DNA of 64,000 nucleotides from Membranipora membranacea (lineage: Eukaryota; Bryozoa; Gymnolaemata; Cheilostomatida; Membraniporidae). Position 1 is the stretch's first letter. Every line of letters begins with the position of its first letter. Positions 46,945-60,200 of the stretch are shown here, one piece after another. The position numbers and the translations under genes were made by a program. The stretch is taken from the NCBI GenBank assembly GCA_914767715.1, contig OU612074.1, forward strand, positions 18,774,062-18,838,061, read 5' to 3'. The notes beneath the pieces are model-generated. The model searched no databases and was not told where the DNA came from. It worked only from the letters and a program-made list of their open reading frames with translations.

Positions 46945-47055
46945 GGCTATTGTCCAGAGAGCTCACCTCCTCTAGCTGGATGTGTAGTGGCTGGGATTCA
47001 AACCAGCAACCATCAGATTGTCTAGCTTGAATCCAAACCACGACGCCATCAATGC
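46945..47055 (-). repeat. tRNA-derived SINE
   Basis: The minus strand has GATGGCGTCGTGGTTTGG (A box region) and GCTGGTTTGAATCCCAGCC (B box with T-arm-like pairing). Only the end of it (CCATCAATGC) has a match in unit A. Confidence 0.6.
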
Positions 47056-47609
47056 TAAACAGAGACTATTTGGAGCAGAAAAATCATCTCCAAGTATAAC
47101 TAAATCGGCTTTAGGACACGTCGCAGTACAACTGAAGTTAACATTATCAATAGTGAAACACCTTATTTGTTATTTGTTATCAAGTTGATATTTTTACGGT
47201 TACCCTTCTCCAACATGTACATGCTAATGGAGCATTGTGGTTTTGAAACAGTTTTTCTGAGTAAATATTATTCAGTCAAGTTTGTTGCCTGTAAAAAACA
47301 GTGTTCCTCAGTGTTCAGTTGTCGAACCTCTATCATTATTAGTTATTAGAAATGACCTTTTGAATGCAGTACTTGAATTTAATTATATATTTTCTTAGTA
47401 CCAAACCTGAAATTATGAGGTGAAATTTCCCTTTTTCCTTGTCAAAGTTGGACGGAGGGGGGAGGGGGGGAGGGGGGATGGGGGCGTAGGCGAATTGAGT
47501 ATTTATTGTGCCACTCTAGTACCAGACCGACCCATGATTTTTTTAAATTTAATTTTGAACATATTTTACTTCTAAATTTACAAGGTTTCTTTATTAGAAC
47601 CCATTTCAA

Positions 47610-48060
47610 GACCGATTATTTAACATGATACAACATTCTTATAAAATTGTTGAAACAGAACTTCTACAGTGGCGTTGGCGGTACCAAACTTACATAACCT
47701 ATCTGATAAATCCAAAGTATACTATGGCACCATCCACTCGTCAGCGCAGACATGATACTGGACATGATGTTTGTATAATATATCACAAAAAGCCGAGATT
47801 AATACTGGAGATTCTAGAGATACACATCCTTGTCTGTCTATCATAAAATCTGAAACCTGCTGGTGATTGAGTTGCAAACTTACGTCATTATGTAATAATT
47901 AAAAGTATACCACGACACCATCAACCAGCCAGACCAGCGCACGTGATAATGAACATTATGTATTATGTTTATTAAGTTAAGATCAGTTAAGATGGGATAT
48001 CTTTGAGTTTGACTTACAAGGAAACACATCCGCAGTAAGTACGCCATATAACGGTGTCCA
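47610..48060 (+). promoter_or_regulatory. Promoter cassette B, without a recognisable gene
   Basis: Third cassette copy. The TATA is weakened to CATATAA (48,045-48,051). The leader is conserved up to AAAGATCTAGTTGTACCAGA, but the SapA signal exon is replaced by an unrelated short frame starting at 48,129 (MTGTLYLLLVMS, then a stop within 25 codons). Confidence 0.6.
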
Positions 48061-48129
48061 GACAAGTCAACAATTCATTAAGTCTCAGAAAACCATCAGA
48101 AGCAGAAAAAGATCTAGTTGTACCAGAAA

Positions 48130-50000
48130 ATGACTGGCACCTTATATCTACTTTTAGTTATGTCCACTACAAAAAAGGATTTTAACACATATACCATTGA
48201 CAAACTTTGATTCAAAGTGGTGAAAGTAGAGTGACCAAATTTTTGATAGCATTACCAGACATTGATCCTATTGTAATACAGCTAAATATGTATCAGGTAC
48301 TATAGGAGGTCCTAAACAGGCTTTGGACCCAAATGCAAACGCCCGTGAATGCGCTGAAAAAGACCTGGTGAGGGTTGCAGAGGTTTGATATCCGGTCTTT
48401 TGTTGGAAATTTGCAAAAACCAGGGATTCAGTTACCCATTTCCTATGCAAAAAGTCTGTTGACTTTTGAGTGAGTCAAAGCCATTTCTGGAAGATGAACT
48501 TTGAAGGAAGAAAAATGTGTTGTTCACTTACTCTCTAGACCGAATTGATTTCAATTCTCACCGCGTAGTTTATATAGGAAAAGGTGTGACAAACCAAGGA
48601 GTCACTCATTCTTATTACTTGTGTATAGAGTGATGTCTTATTGTTCTGACACTCTCTTACCTACCCATGGGACACCATCAATTGCCGGCTCACGGCCAAG
48701 TCACTGAGGACAGTGGCATTTGACTCACCGCCAAATCACTGAGGACAGTGGCATCCAAGCGTGTGTATGCTAACAATTATTAAACTGCCAATCAGTTTAA
48801 TCGAGTGTCAATATCAACTCATTCAGCGCAGTTGCCGTCCTCATTATTACAACTGATTTTTACAGTCAGTTTTTTTAATCATAGATATTATTTATTGTGC
48901 AAAAAAAATCATGACCATTGCCTACTGTTTATGTGCAGCACGTTTCAAGATAAGGTAATGCTAAAAACAAAATTGCTGCAATGAGTTTTAAAAAAAGGAC
49001 ATTGAATGTGTGGTGACAATAAGGGGTGTTTGTATAAATCTGGATAATTAAGATCAGTGCAAATGAGTTTAAAGTTATTCAGTTGTCAAAAATACAACAG
49101 TATTTCTTAGTTGTCTTATCTTTGAGAATGGGTAGACAAATTCCACAGTTGATAAACACAGCCGATATCCACATCCGAGTTTATCCTTGACAAACATAGT
49201 CTGGTCGAGAGGATGATTTACCACATCCGATGGTTGAACAGCATTTAATAAAGCATTCTAAACTGAGTCAGAAAGGATTAGAAGAGCAATCATCTGAGAT
49301 GAACCTATTTTTTTATTGCATTGCGGTAGCCTGTCTCGACAAGCTTTGTTTGGTTGGTGGGGGGGGGGGGACCCACAACAATGCTTGTCAAGACAGGCTA
49401 GTATTGTGGGTAAGATAGTCTATAGCTCGATGTTATAATGGAGGGGTGGAAACACCTCAATAGAAATACTGCAGTGCTTCCTATTGAAGTTACAATCTTT
49501 CTCATACACCAGTTATAGATTCAGTAGATTTAGATTTGTGTGCATATATTTGTCCCCTTTGACAACTGTGTGTGAACATAAATTATAAGAGTAAATCTGA
49601 AAATTAATCAGACTTTCGGGTTGAAGCCATTTTTTATTGCGCTTACTACTTTTAGTTTTCCAGTCGAATAAATCTTTTCACTAATACTTGTCACATACAA
49701 TTTAACAGGATCACTAGCTAATAATGACCCAGTTTAAGCACAACCTGCTGTTAAACAAATACAATCGCATACAAATCCCTGATAAATAAGGATGTATATA
49801 CAAGAAGGCAGTCCTGTCATAAACAAATTGAAATGTCCTTCTATACTTGAGCCTAAAATTTTAGGTAAAAATTTGATTGCAAGCATGGCTACTTGTCATG
49901 GTTAATCGAAGAGCTTTTTTCGGATGAATGGGGTCCGAATTTTTCCAGAGATTTATTGGATGAATCTTATACAATCCTCGACATTCAGAAAAATATCAAA
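48130..50000. other. Unit B private sequence in place of the two-domain SapA gene
   Basis: No WGP-x-x-WC-type exon on the + strand. It contains a direct repeat near 48,690-48,755 (CACTGAGGACAGTGGCAT twice) and a MITE at 49,327. The remaining sequence is unassigned. Confidence 0.55.
49327..49400. mobile_element. 74-bp hairpin MITE, TAGCCTGTC family
   Basis: TAGCCTGTCTCGACAAGC and GCTTGTCAAGACAGGCTA around a G-run loop; the loop is G-rich where the 30,508 copy is C-rich, that is, the opposite orientation. Confidence 0.85.
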
Positions 50001-50029
50001 GTCGAACATAATTAGTAGTGTAGTGATTT

Positions 50030-51417
50030 TTATATGACTCTTTTCCCGATGGTGAGAAGCGCTGATGGGGAGTCAGCCCCTGGATCCTGGTGATCTCTCT
50101 CGTCGGCGTAGCCATACTTCTCACAGTGGGCCTGTGCTCCTAACTCAGCACACACTGTAGCGTAGTCTCGTGTCAGACACCAGAATCCAGGACCCCACAA
50201 ACAGGGGTCTGTAGAGGAACTGTAACAATCTAGTGAAGAAATCAAAATCAAATCAGTGACTAGTTTTCAAACTTGAGTGGGAATTGGCGAGGCTGTGGTG
50301 CAATTGGTAGGGCAATTGTGCAATTCCCAGCGGATCACGGTGGTGTCAGGAAGGGCATTCAACCTCAAATGCTCCAGTGCCTCAATAGGATTTCTCACAT
50401 GGTAACACATGGTATTGAGACTATAAATGGACACAAGTTTTTTATTCTTTGAAAGTTGAAGCTGAGGATTCACAGAATTGCAGCGCTCAATTATCCCACT
50501 TCTCGTGGAAACTTGCAAACTTACTCTACACTATAAGCCAAATTGGCCTCTATCAGATCGACAACTTACAAGACAATGCAGGTAGGAGTAATTGTCGCTG
50601 CTCATAAAGAATTATGGTAGAGATTAAATACAGGAAAACAACCTCACAAGCCCTATTTGGTAGTTATCTTAAAGCAGTAAAGGTGAGATTGCCATAAATC
50701 CTAAATTTTTGCCATAATAGTATAAAGGAAATTCATACCATTTATTTCGGTGTTAGTTCAATAGTTTTTACTTAAAGTTTGTTTATAATTACGACCAACC
50801 AGGATGACCCTGGGAGACAACGGTCACCAAGGAGAGAGATTCTCAACTTTTATATATTGCCACCACATCAAAGAAACCGTCCTCCTCAATACTGCGTCGA
50901 GTTGGCCTGGGGAAGGCAAATTCTAATTTGTTCATGATCTGTACTACTCACCCTTGTAACTTCTATTATTTGTGAATCTTGAATACTCTCGGTGCTGAAT
51001 AAGAGTGATGGTCATGGATGATGGTTAAAATTAACTAAGCAATGTCAAGATTAGAATTATTTTCCTATGTGGTTGGGAATTCCTGTTTTAAATTTTTCCA
51101 TTTTATTGTTCATAGTCTCAAAAATTAGCTTGCAGGTAAATATTCAAATTAATTATTTTAGCAAAGTGAGGGTAGTTAACTCCACATTGTATTGTAAATG
51201 ATAAAACAGATAAAATATATAAAACTTGTGCAGTATTGTGAAATGGCACTTGAGTGGGTTTGGGTAGTCTATTTTACACACCCATGCAAAAGAACTTCAT
51301 TCAGTCAAATTGAAAGCTAAATATATACTACTTTCCAAGCCCGATATCAATCCTTGACCCATTATAACACTCACCAGCTATACAGAGTATCAGAATGAGA
51401 GTAATATGGGCCTTCAT
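50030..51417 (-). CDS. Secreted protein with one SapA-type domain
   Basis: Signal exon 51,417-51,375 (MKAHITLILILCIA, donor GTGAGT, phase 1) joins exon 50,229-50,030 (acceptor TTCACTAG). After the junction DCYSSSTDPC the SapA domain reads DPCLWGPGFWC, TVCAEL and AHCEKYGYADE, followed by an acidic Pro/Asp/Ser tail of about 27 residues that other family members lack. The precursor is about 80 residues. The intron of 1.1 kb holds a degenerate SINE. The unit A copy retains only the signal exon, so this is the sole surviving version in the window. The same phase-1 signal-exon plan as the other family members supports the join. Confidence 0.82.
50280..50420 (+). repeat. Degenerate tRNA-type SINE
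   Basis: Counterpart of 12,908-13,060: GGCTGTGGTGCAATTGGTAG (A box region), ATTCCCAGC, and TGTCAGGAAGGGCATTC. Confidence 0.6.
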
Positions 51418-52674
51418 TCTATCCTCTCAAGTAACCTGTTGTCGCGTGTGTGCTCTTTCTGTCTCAGCATTTCAGTGAGAATCTTCACTGATAATCTGGC
51501 AACAGGTTATCTGAGGGGTCAATTGTGTAAGCTGTGGGATCAACCCTTATGGCTTCCAATATGAAACCAAAACTAATCGTTTTGAATGAGTTTTCCAGGC
51601 AGGCAGGAGAGAACAACTTCTGCAAATTCCTATTGCTCAAAAATACTCATCAATTCTGCTGTTTGTTGGCTTTTGGTGATCAGTGGCAAGTGCAGGAGTG
51701 ATCATTTTATGAGATAGTCTTAGCTATCAGAAGAGAGAGCTTCTCATTCCTTCCATCTTGGGATTTAGGTCATTAATTATCTGTGATCATTATGTTGCAC
51801 TGCAATGTTCTGAGACATTTCATCATGTATTCGACCATGGAATTAAAGAACCGCTTTTAAGGGGTTGTAGCTCTTAGCTGCACGGTAAGTGTCACTTGAT
51901 TGCTCCAGTTGTATATGGTCTGCTCAGACTGGTAGCAACGGTCTGAGCAGTTAGACGTGTAGTCTTCTCAGACATTGGCAGTAGTCTGGGCAGCCTAAAG
52001 ATCCAGAATGGCAATCTGGTAGTGTGAACAAACATATAACAAGCAATGGTAGGTGAAAGTTATCAAGGCACCGGGGCCGTAATCCCAGCCTTTTGCTATA
52101 TCACTCCGCCACAAGAGGGAACAAACTTTTGCTTGACAACAGAGCACTAAAAACTCTACTACTAAAAACCAAGCATTGCAAGCCACTCCGCAATCAGAGG
52201 AAAGAAACTTGTTTTAGCTGCAAACATATGATCGGTGTCAACAAAGATTTGATAACTCAGAAAAGTCCAAGCAAAGCTCTTGCTTACATTGCTTGCAGTA
52301 GTCTAGGTACTGCTTCTATATCACTGAAATTACCGTTTATCTAATTATTACCAGAAAACAACACTGAATGCAGTATACGTCATTATTTCTTTCACTCATC
52401 GTAACATGTATAGAAACATCTGCCATTTTTCTAGTGATGATGATGTGAAAGGCTCTTAATCAATCTGTTTTTGGCATTTATGGAAGCGTTGAGATTATCA
52501 CCCCCATTTCTGTGGACAGTGCTTAACAAAGACTGCTGTACCAAGAGTCAGCAAATGAATTGCAGACAAGAGTTTGATTTAAACTGAAAACTGAAGTTGC
52601 TCTAGTTATATAGAGGTTTTATTTTCTTAAACAAATCAAAACGAGTTACAAATTGGTAATCATGGGAGAATTTG

Positions 52675-53984
52675 TTAATTCTTCTTGGCAAAGACTCCTG
52701 CCTCCTTCTCGATACACCAATCTGTCATCTGGCATCCGACGGCAGCTTCTTTTGAGGAGCACCAATGGGCGGGTCCCCAGGTGCACTTGTTGGCTCCGAC
52801 CAGGTTGCGAGATGCCATCATCTCATCAGCATACCCGACCTTCTCGCAGTGAGCCTTTGCTCCTGATCCGCAGACGTTGGCATTGCTTCTGGTGGCACAC
52901 CAATAACTTGGTCCCCAGGTACACTTGTTGGCTCCGACAAGAAGATCGCGGGACATCATCAGCTCATCAGCATATCCAACCTTATCGCAGTGCACCTCGG
53001 ATCCACACTTCTTGGCATTAGCTCTGGTAGCGCACCAGTACGCTGGTCCATATGTGCATTGCTTGCTTCCGAGAAGTGCACGGGACATCAGCAAGTCGTC
53101 GGTCTTTGCGAATACTCCGAGTTCCTGCTCAGTACAGTAGTCTGTGCTCTTGCATCTCTCAGCGACCTTTCGGTCAGAGCACCAGTGTGACGGTCCCCAT
53201 GTGCACTCATTAGATCCCAGGAGAGCACTGTAGGCGCCTGTCAAAAAAATATCAGTAATCATATTATCTCATAATCGTGAATAATAAGTAGATCAAGGAT
53301 GATCACGATTGATCCAAGTTCCTAGCATTTAGGGGCATACCCATTCTACTGGTTGGTCGCTAGCATCTCAACAAGAAGGAACTAAAAAAAGAATCTAATT
53401 TTATTTAAATTATAATATTCTTATCTTATGATAATTGTCAATGCTTTAGATTAGCGAGTGTAAACGTTCACAGGCTAGACTTTTGTCAAAATTTTTTGGC
53501 TAGATGAGAAAAATTAACCGTCCATCGGACCGATCGATTGCTAAGCTTTTTATTTTATTGTGTGGCGCCAGGATTCACAATAAACATCATACCAAGAAGA
53601 TTAGTGGTTTTCCAAATTATGTAATTTAGTATTGCATGAAAATCAGGAAAGGAATCGTCCTCTCTTTCAACGTGTGGAGGCAACTCATATCACTCCTAAT
53701 GCAGCTTTATCGAAAAGTAACAGGAGTCGCTGTTACTCCTTGGTTTTATAACATAATATGCAGTATAATTATGGAAGAGTATCAAACATTTGTGACATTT
53801 AATTTATCCCTAACTCATGGCGCTGCTAAAACCTTACAATATGAAAACACGCCATGCAAAAGAATCTTTAGAAGCTGTATTGATGCTGTTTGGAGTTGAA
53901 CGATACGGGTGCAGCTGAGAGCTAGGTGAAGTGATTGAACTTACCGACAGCGAAAACAGCGAGGAAGAGGGCAGCTCGAATCAT
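52675..53984 (-). CDS. Secreted protein with four SapA-type domains
   Basis: Signal exon 53,984-53,945 (MIRAALFLAVFAV, donor GTAAGT, 40 bp, phase 1) joins exon 53,237-52,675 (acceptor TTTTTGACAG). It encodes about 200 residues. Four SapA domains follow in one exon: NECTWGPSHWC (with GVFAK linker), KQCTYGPAYWC, NKCTWGPSYWC and NKCTWGPAHWC, the last closed by GVFAKKN-stop. Linkers repeat YADEL/M-M-SR. Each domain has four Cys. This is the fullest member of the family here; the unit A paralogue lost two of these domains and duplicated one. Its TATA position reads TATATTAG. The absence of saposin-B domains makes it unlike prosaposin. Confidence 0.9.
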
Positions 53985-55688
53985 GATGAGTCTTTTCAAA
54001 TCAGCTTCAGTAACAGAACTGAGATCTTAGATCTGATGATGTGTACAATAATGACCCGAATATTCCTAATATACTGGAGTTATACGGACTGTGCAACAAC
54101 AAATGTATGGGTGGTAATGTGTATGCCCCAAAAATTAAGTCTCACACTTGAATTCCCGAGGCTAACATGTGAATTGGCATCTGGTTGATGGCGCAACGGC
54201 CTTGAAGATCTATTAATGTAGTGAATTATCTTGGTGACAGACTTGATAAGATAGTACTAGTTCTTGACATGGTCGATCGGATGTGAACTACTCATGAACT
54301 ATACCACACAGTATTAAAACAGGTGTTAGAATTAGAGACCTACCTTGAGTCCTGTATATATATGCAAAGCATGAGTTGCTGTATAAGCCTAGTTTAATTC
54401 CTTTTAATTGGAGTGATTGAAGAAAACCATGTCACAGGATGTGCTCAACTGTGTCCGAGGATTATTTGATAGGTGTCTTAATTACTAAGCATCTTAGATC
54501 AATAAAGCCAAGAAGAATTTTGTTTGGCATTCAATTTATAGAATTTATAGAAGAAATTTTATTAGGTTGGTCTTGATGTAGATCAAATTTTATCCAATGC
54601 GCCCACAATCTGGTCATTTCCATAATGGCGGCAGCCCGAACTTTAAATTCAGGCAAATTGGATCATGGTTGATCTAGTTGATGACCGACCAACATCATCT
54701 CCCGAAAAAAACCTCACATAAATATAGGAATTATTTCTATCATTATACAGAATTCAGGCAGCGAACACCTTTTAAATAAAAATAAAAAGTGTATGCCAAT
54801 AAAAAATTTGATACCAACACACAAAGAAGGAGTCCGAATTTCGATCATCCGTTTCCCCCTATGTACTGTTTGCCCACCGCCTAGTATCGAACCAAGCCTC
54901 GTTTTCATCAAGCCGAACTCCGACCAGGACGTCTCTGCCCAAAAAGTTTTTTAGGGAAATATGTCATCAAGATCAATGTTTTGTTGTTGCTACATACTCT
55001 GCCTTTTTAGTCACCAGCATTTGGTGCTGTGGATTATATGTGTAAAGTGTGTGTTTGTGTAAAATTCAGAACTAGATAAGAAAATGGAATTTCACTGGTT
55101 GGGTGTGGAACACTCAGGCAGTAGTTAGGCAACTAAAGTTAGTAATTTTTCCTGTCATGGACAGCCTCATCAATGAATGTTGACATAACAAAGCATGTGA
55201 TTCTATAAAGACACCGCATCACACACTCTTCATTCGTCAGAAATATATCATGATTGAACGCAGCTGAAAACGAGGCTGTGTAGAACTCGCTAGGTATGTA
55301 GTTTGATTTGCAATCAGTTCAGGATTTTTCTGTGCTGTAATCTTATTTCTCTGTATGCTCGACCAAAAGGTGTGATATGCTCAAATGATAGCGCATTAGG
55401 AAGCCGTCGACCAAATCTTGGTTCTTGTTAGACGAAATCTCATACTTGGGTGTGAAGTAAAGCTGAAATTAATTACTCCATCCAAGGAGAATAGATTACT
55501 GAATTAATTTTTGTGCATTTTAGCTAAGGAAAACAGGACAGCTTTGCTCAATAATACTTCAAGTCCTCCAACTGCAACAAAACTTGTCGGCTACATCTTG
55601 TGATTTAATAAATCATTTTAATTATGTTTAAGTAATTAAAAGATGGACCGGAGGCCTGACCGGGAATTCATACATCATGTTTGTCAAT

Positions 55689-57235
55689 GCAAATATCATA
55701 ATTTCTTAGTTGTTTTAAAAATCAGAGTAAATTATAAAATCAAGAAGCAGCCGGACAATAAATTTCGAGTGAATTTCAGCTAAATTTGATCAGAACGTAA
55801 AAAATTGGTGTATAGTATTTAATTATAATAATAACATAAAACACGCTAACTGATGGTGCTGTATTGAATATTGTGGTTGTGAACTTGCTGAACTTCAAAC
55901 TTAGAGACAGGAATCCGAAATCTGGTCGTAAGTTTTATTTTGCTGACTTGAAGAACTCAGTATTACCTCGGCATATGCTCCAATATTCGTCTTAGTCGAG
56001 TAAATCACTCTGTAATATAGCCAAACTTTTCAATAGGACAATTTCAGTAATTATATGGAAGGTATGGCAAGGTGAGAACTCTTCTGGCATACCATAAAGC
56101 TTCAACTGCCTCTGCACCATTTTCTCTGCTTTATTTGTGGAGTTTCAATCATCAGTAAATTAAAAAGCCGTGACAATTACTACGGCGGATAGGATGTACA
56201 GTTTCTATTCTGGCTGAATTATACATTTTGAGGGGATAGGTAAAGTCGTTAGCCAAACATATTGCCTGATTTCTTCCAACAATAGAAAAAGGAAATCTCA
56301 GTCATAGATGAATTGGTAAGTGTAAAATATAACAATTTTGACTGATGCGCAATGAATCAATAAGAATGCATACAAATATAAAGCCTTACAAACTTACGGC
56401 GGATCATTGCTGATAACAACAACATCCAGAATAGGATGCTCGCTTTCTTCTTTCAGCCTCTCTGTTAATCTTTCGAGGTGATCAGTGGTGTCACTGTATT
56501 ATCAAAAGTGAGATCAGTCGGCCATGTCACTGCCAAAGTATCATTTGCACAAACAATTACCGGTGAAGCTCCAGGTTGCATGTAACATTCTGTAAAACAA
56601 TTGGTTCTTTCTATCAGCTGAGTAATCATGCAACTTTCTCCAAAATATATTATTGAGTGATTTAAAAACACAGATTATCTCAGTTTCTTAGTGCTAACTG
56701 TGCAACTCATACAAACAACTGTTGCGCCACATTTGTGATACCATTAAGAATGCAACAACCAACCATTAAAGCCAATGACCTGACTCTAAATTATCGAATT
56801 CACAGAATTAAAAAAAACTGACTCTTGTGTTGTATGATGCGCTCTGGTTCATACACTCACCAGTCACTCGGCAGATAATACTGACAGAGCACCTGTAAGA
56901 TATTGTCCTCATATTACAATTTCCAATTCTGAAGCTTTCAAAAAACATGTTTTTACGTTCTGAAAATTTTAGCTGTGAATGCCAATGGTTTTGAAATATT
57001 CTACAGTGGCAACATTATATCTGTGTAAACTTATGTTGTTTCAAATCCTGACTCCTTATTATCACAAACTGATAAGACTAGGATAAAACGAATTGGAGCA
57101 CATTTAGATAAAATATTTGTCCTGACCGTGAATGTAATGCTATTAATTACATTTATTTACCCTCTACTGTGACAAATTTCCTCCACTTGAATTGTAAATA
57201 AAATAATGCTTATTCTCATTGCCATCCCCTATAAT
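55689..57235. other. Unit B segment missing from unit A
   Basis: 1.55 kb located exactly where unit A carries the 9.8-kb palindrome. It contains the HYR-like exon at 56,465-56,589 and a second splice-flanked segment (about 56,398-56,490: ERLTERLKEESEHPILDVVV, donor GTAAGT at 56,397). The rest is unassigned. Confidence 0.7.
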
Positions 57236-60200
57236 ATGATCTTACTGCCTGCAGATTGACTTTATGATAGGAGTCTCTCTTCACCTAGTAACAGTGCCAC
57301 AAACCGGCCCAATTGACCATTTTACATTTTGCCTATAGAAGCCAAATTTGGATTAATCCAAATGTTGCGGTGCAAAGATACCCAATCAGATACACGCGCA
57401 AAGTGGTGAATGATACATCACTTTTAACGCATGTGTTATTTCTTCTCGCCACAAATCCACCATCCATCTGCCGACAAAGTCCAATTTCATTTATTCAATT
57501 TTGCCCATTGAGTAATACCCATTTTGAATTATCACTCAGTGATATTTGAATTTTGAGTGAACAAACACCACTTATCCCCCCTTCCCGCTGATGTAATGCC
57601 TTGCGTCAATAGTGTCTTACGTATCATCACTGATAAATGTCACTTAGTATGGATTTTAGATGTCAGGGAGAGCGTGTTATCAGGCCATTATTTAATACCA
57701 TCATAAGTTATCGCTGACGTTGAAGAATGAGTAACATGGAATTATGATACAGAAGTCACGAGCATGCTAAGTGTAGGTAGATACACACATCTCATGATAG
57801 ATAAGGCAATAAAAGGCAGAGACTACCATACCGCTGTGCCCTATGGCACCCAAACTTGTCTGCCTTAATCATACAAGGGTGTATCTCTGTTTTCCTAAAT
57901 CCTTATGTTCCCATAACTTATCCCCAAGAAAAGATTGCTAAGAAATACCCAAATTTCTTATTGTTGAGCAGCTAGTAGCCTGAATGATGAAATTTGGATA
58001 ACTATCAAATTTTTCCTGAATGAAAACAGTTTACAAACTCAAACTAGAAACAAGCTGTGATCGATACATAAAAATTACTACAGGCAATGCTGTGACATTC
58101 CCTTTTTTGCAAACATTTTGGCCACAGGTAAACAATGTAAAAATACTGCTTGATGTAACTAGAAATGATGTGATGCATCGCCTAACCTTGCTGACAAATG
58201 GGTTTGAACTGGTTGAAGCTACTAGCCACTGTGGCTGCCAGGGTTGAGTTGACAATTTTACCCTCCAAAAGAGCACATCTGACAGCATAATGTGATTGGA
58301 ACTTTAGGCGCCTTTCCAACATAGCATCTGCAATAAAGAAAAAGTTGATAACATTATAAACAAAATACTTGCTGCTTGAATCAATGGGACATCATCAGGG
58401 ATTGTTCCATTACGGAACTGACCATATGCAGTTCCCTTTTCATGTCCAACTTGCAATAGTTAAGCAGATGCATAGCCTTTTAGGGGTTTACAATGCTTAA
58501 TAGATGTTTTATAACTTAAGAACTGATTAACAATACTGGATATTATTGCCTTTGACCTCAACTTTCATAGTACAGGTTCTTTCTTTCCCATGTAAGACGG
58601 AGTCATAAATACCAATAGGCAGACTCAGTTGATGTGTGATTCCACCTAGAGTTAGGTTGACGTTTGCCTCCCCAGAGGTAGCTGAGGCAATACTTCTTAT
58701 ATTCCTTGGACACCCTTGGTCATTATCTGTTGTGCCTTGAAACAGGAACAAAAACAAAACCTATTTATAAAATAAATGGTCGAGAAGGGCAGATAATGTG
58801 AGAGTTTTTATAGCCTTTTAGTAAACTGTAAGTTGGTTTAAATTTCGCCTAAAATCACAAGGTCCTAATTTTCTACACACCCTGAAGAATGGGCAGCAAA
58901 TGAGTGACCACATTGAGGGCAAGGCTGCATTATCGGGGTCAATCTGCTGTCAGTTTGAAGACATCTAGACTTTTAGCAAAGCCTAGCAGTCAACGAATTG
59001 TGGTGAAAGTCAAACCCAGGACCTTCAACGATTAAGCCAATCCGGTATAAAATGGACTATGACTGTCTAGCTTATTTACAGTAACTACAGATTATGCACT
59101 TCGCCACATGTTATTAGTGTATAAATATGAAAATTATTGTTCATACCATTACTAATAACGTGAACGGTGATGATACATCCGGATCTCATGAAGGTGGGGT
59201 TCCCGACAGGAAGTTTAATTTCTGTGTCAGGTGCTATCCTAACACTAGCTTTCTCTGCCTCAGACCGAACATAGAATGTTCTGTCTCTAACTGTACATGG
59301 ATCAGATGTGGTGATTGTTGGATGGTTAGGATTGGTTGTTGATAAAGCTGATTTTGCTGTTGGATAGTCTAAAGATAAAAAAGAAAATACTTTCAACAGG
59401 AGGATAATAAATACAACGCTGGCAATATGCAAAAACCTCATATTGTGTTGCTGTATAAACCAGTGCCATAGCAATAAAAAAATTATTAACTGTTTGGAGG
59501 AAGAGAGTTCTGATACCACTACCAAGTGTTTGCCCATGATGGTACACAGGAAGTTAAATGGAAAAGCTTACCAATAACTTGCAAGTGAATAAAACATGAG
59601 TAAAGGCTCACTTGAGGCAGATCACTTAAGTCTGGATTATAATTGACTGATATATTTTTTTAATGATTGCATAGGATGATGTGCTATAGAGGCCATCCCA
59701 CTATCCCTTTCTGTGGGGGATAGGATTATGGTGGTTCAGAAAGTCGGTCTACTCACAAGGAAACCGCAGAATTTGTCCAGACTCCCCAATATACAGGGAG
59801 TCATTGGTCATGAGTAGTGAGTAGGGAGCTCTAAGTGTTATACATCCTGAGCAAATATTAATTGTGCTGACATTGTTTTCGTTCATATCCACTATTCTCA
59901 TTATATCTGCCCACGTATCGGCTACAAGAAAGGTCCCATTTCCAATAAACTGCAGATTGCGTGGGTAGCTAAACCTAGAGTCGGCTAGACTGCCATCAAC
60001 AGTTTCACCGCTAAGTTTCTCTCCAGTGATCAGTGTGACTGCTTTATTAAGGTAATCAATTCTTAGGATGGCATGGTAGTCAATCACATAAATGTCTCCG
60101 TTTTTGTGCTGTGTGAAGAAGGTGATAGATGAAAGTTTATTTGAAGACGCAAAGACTCTAACACTACCATTTTCTATCGAGGCTGATTTCACGACTCCGC

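Larger units (their letters stand above)
46090..48130. repeat. Unit B, duplication block 2
   Basis: Matches 6,900-7,039 plus 9,548-11,090. It preserves the unoccupied P-element site ATAACATT at 46,210-46,217. Apart from the SINE and the promoter cassette, no feature is seen. Confidence 0.85.
50280..55688. repeat. Unit B, duplication block 3
   Basis: Matches 12,900-17,707. Differences include a 0.17-kb segment at about 54,315-54,490 that unit A lacks. No additional exon seen at 51,500-52,600 or 54,100-55,688. Confidence 0.9.
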
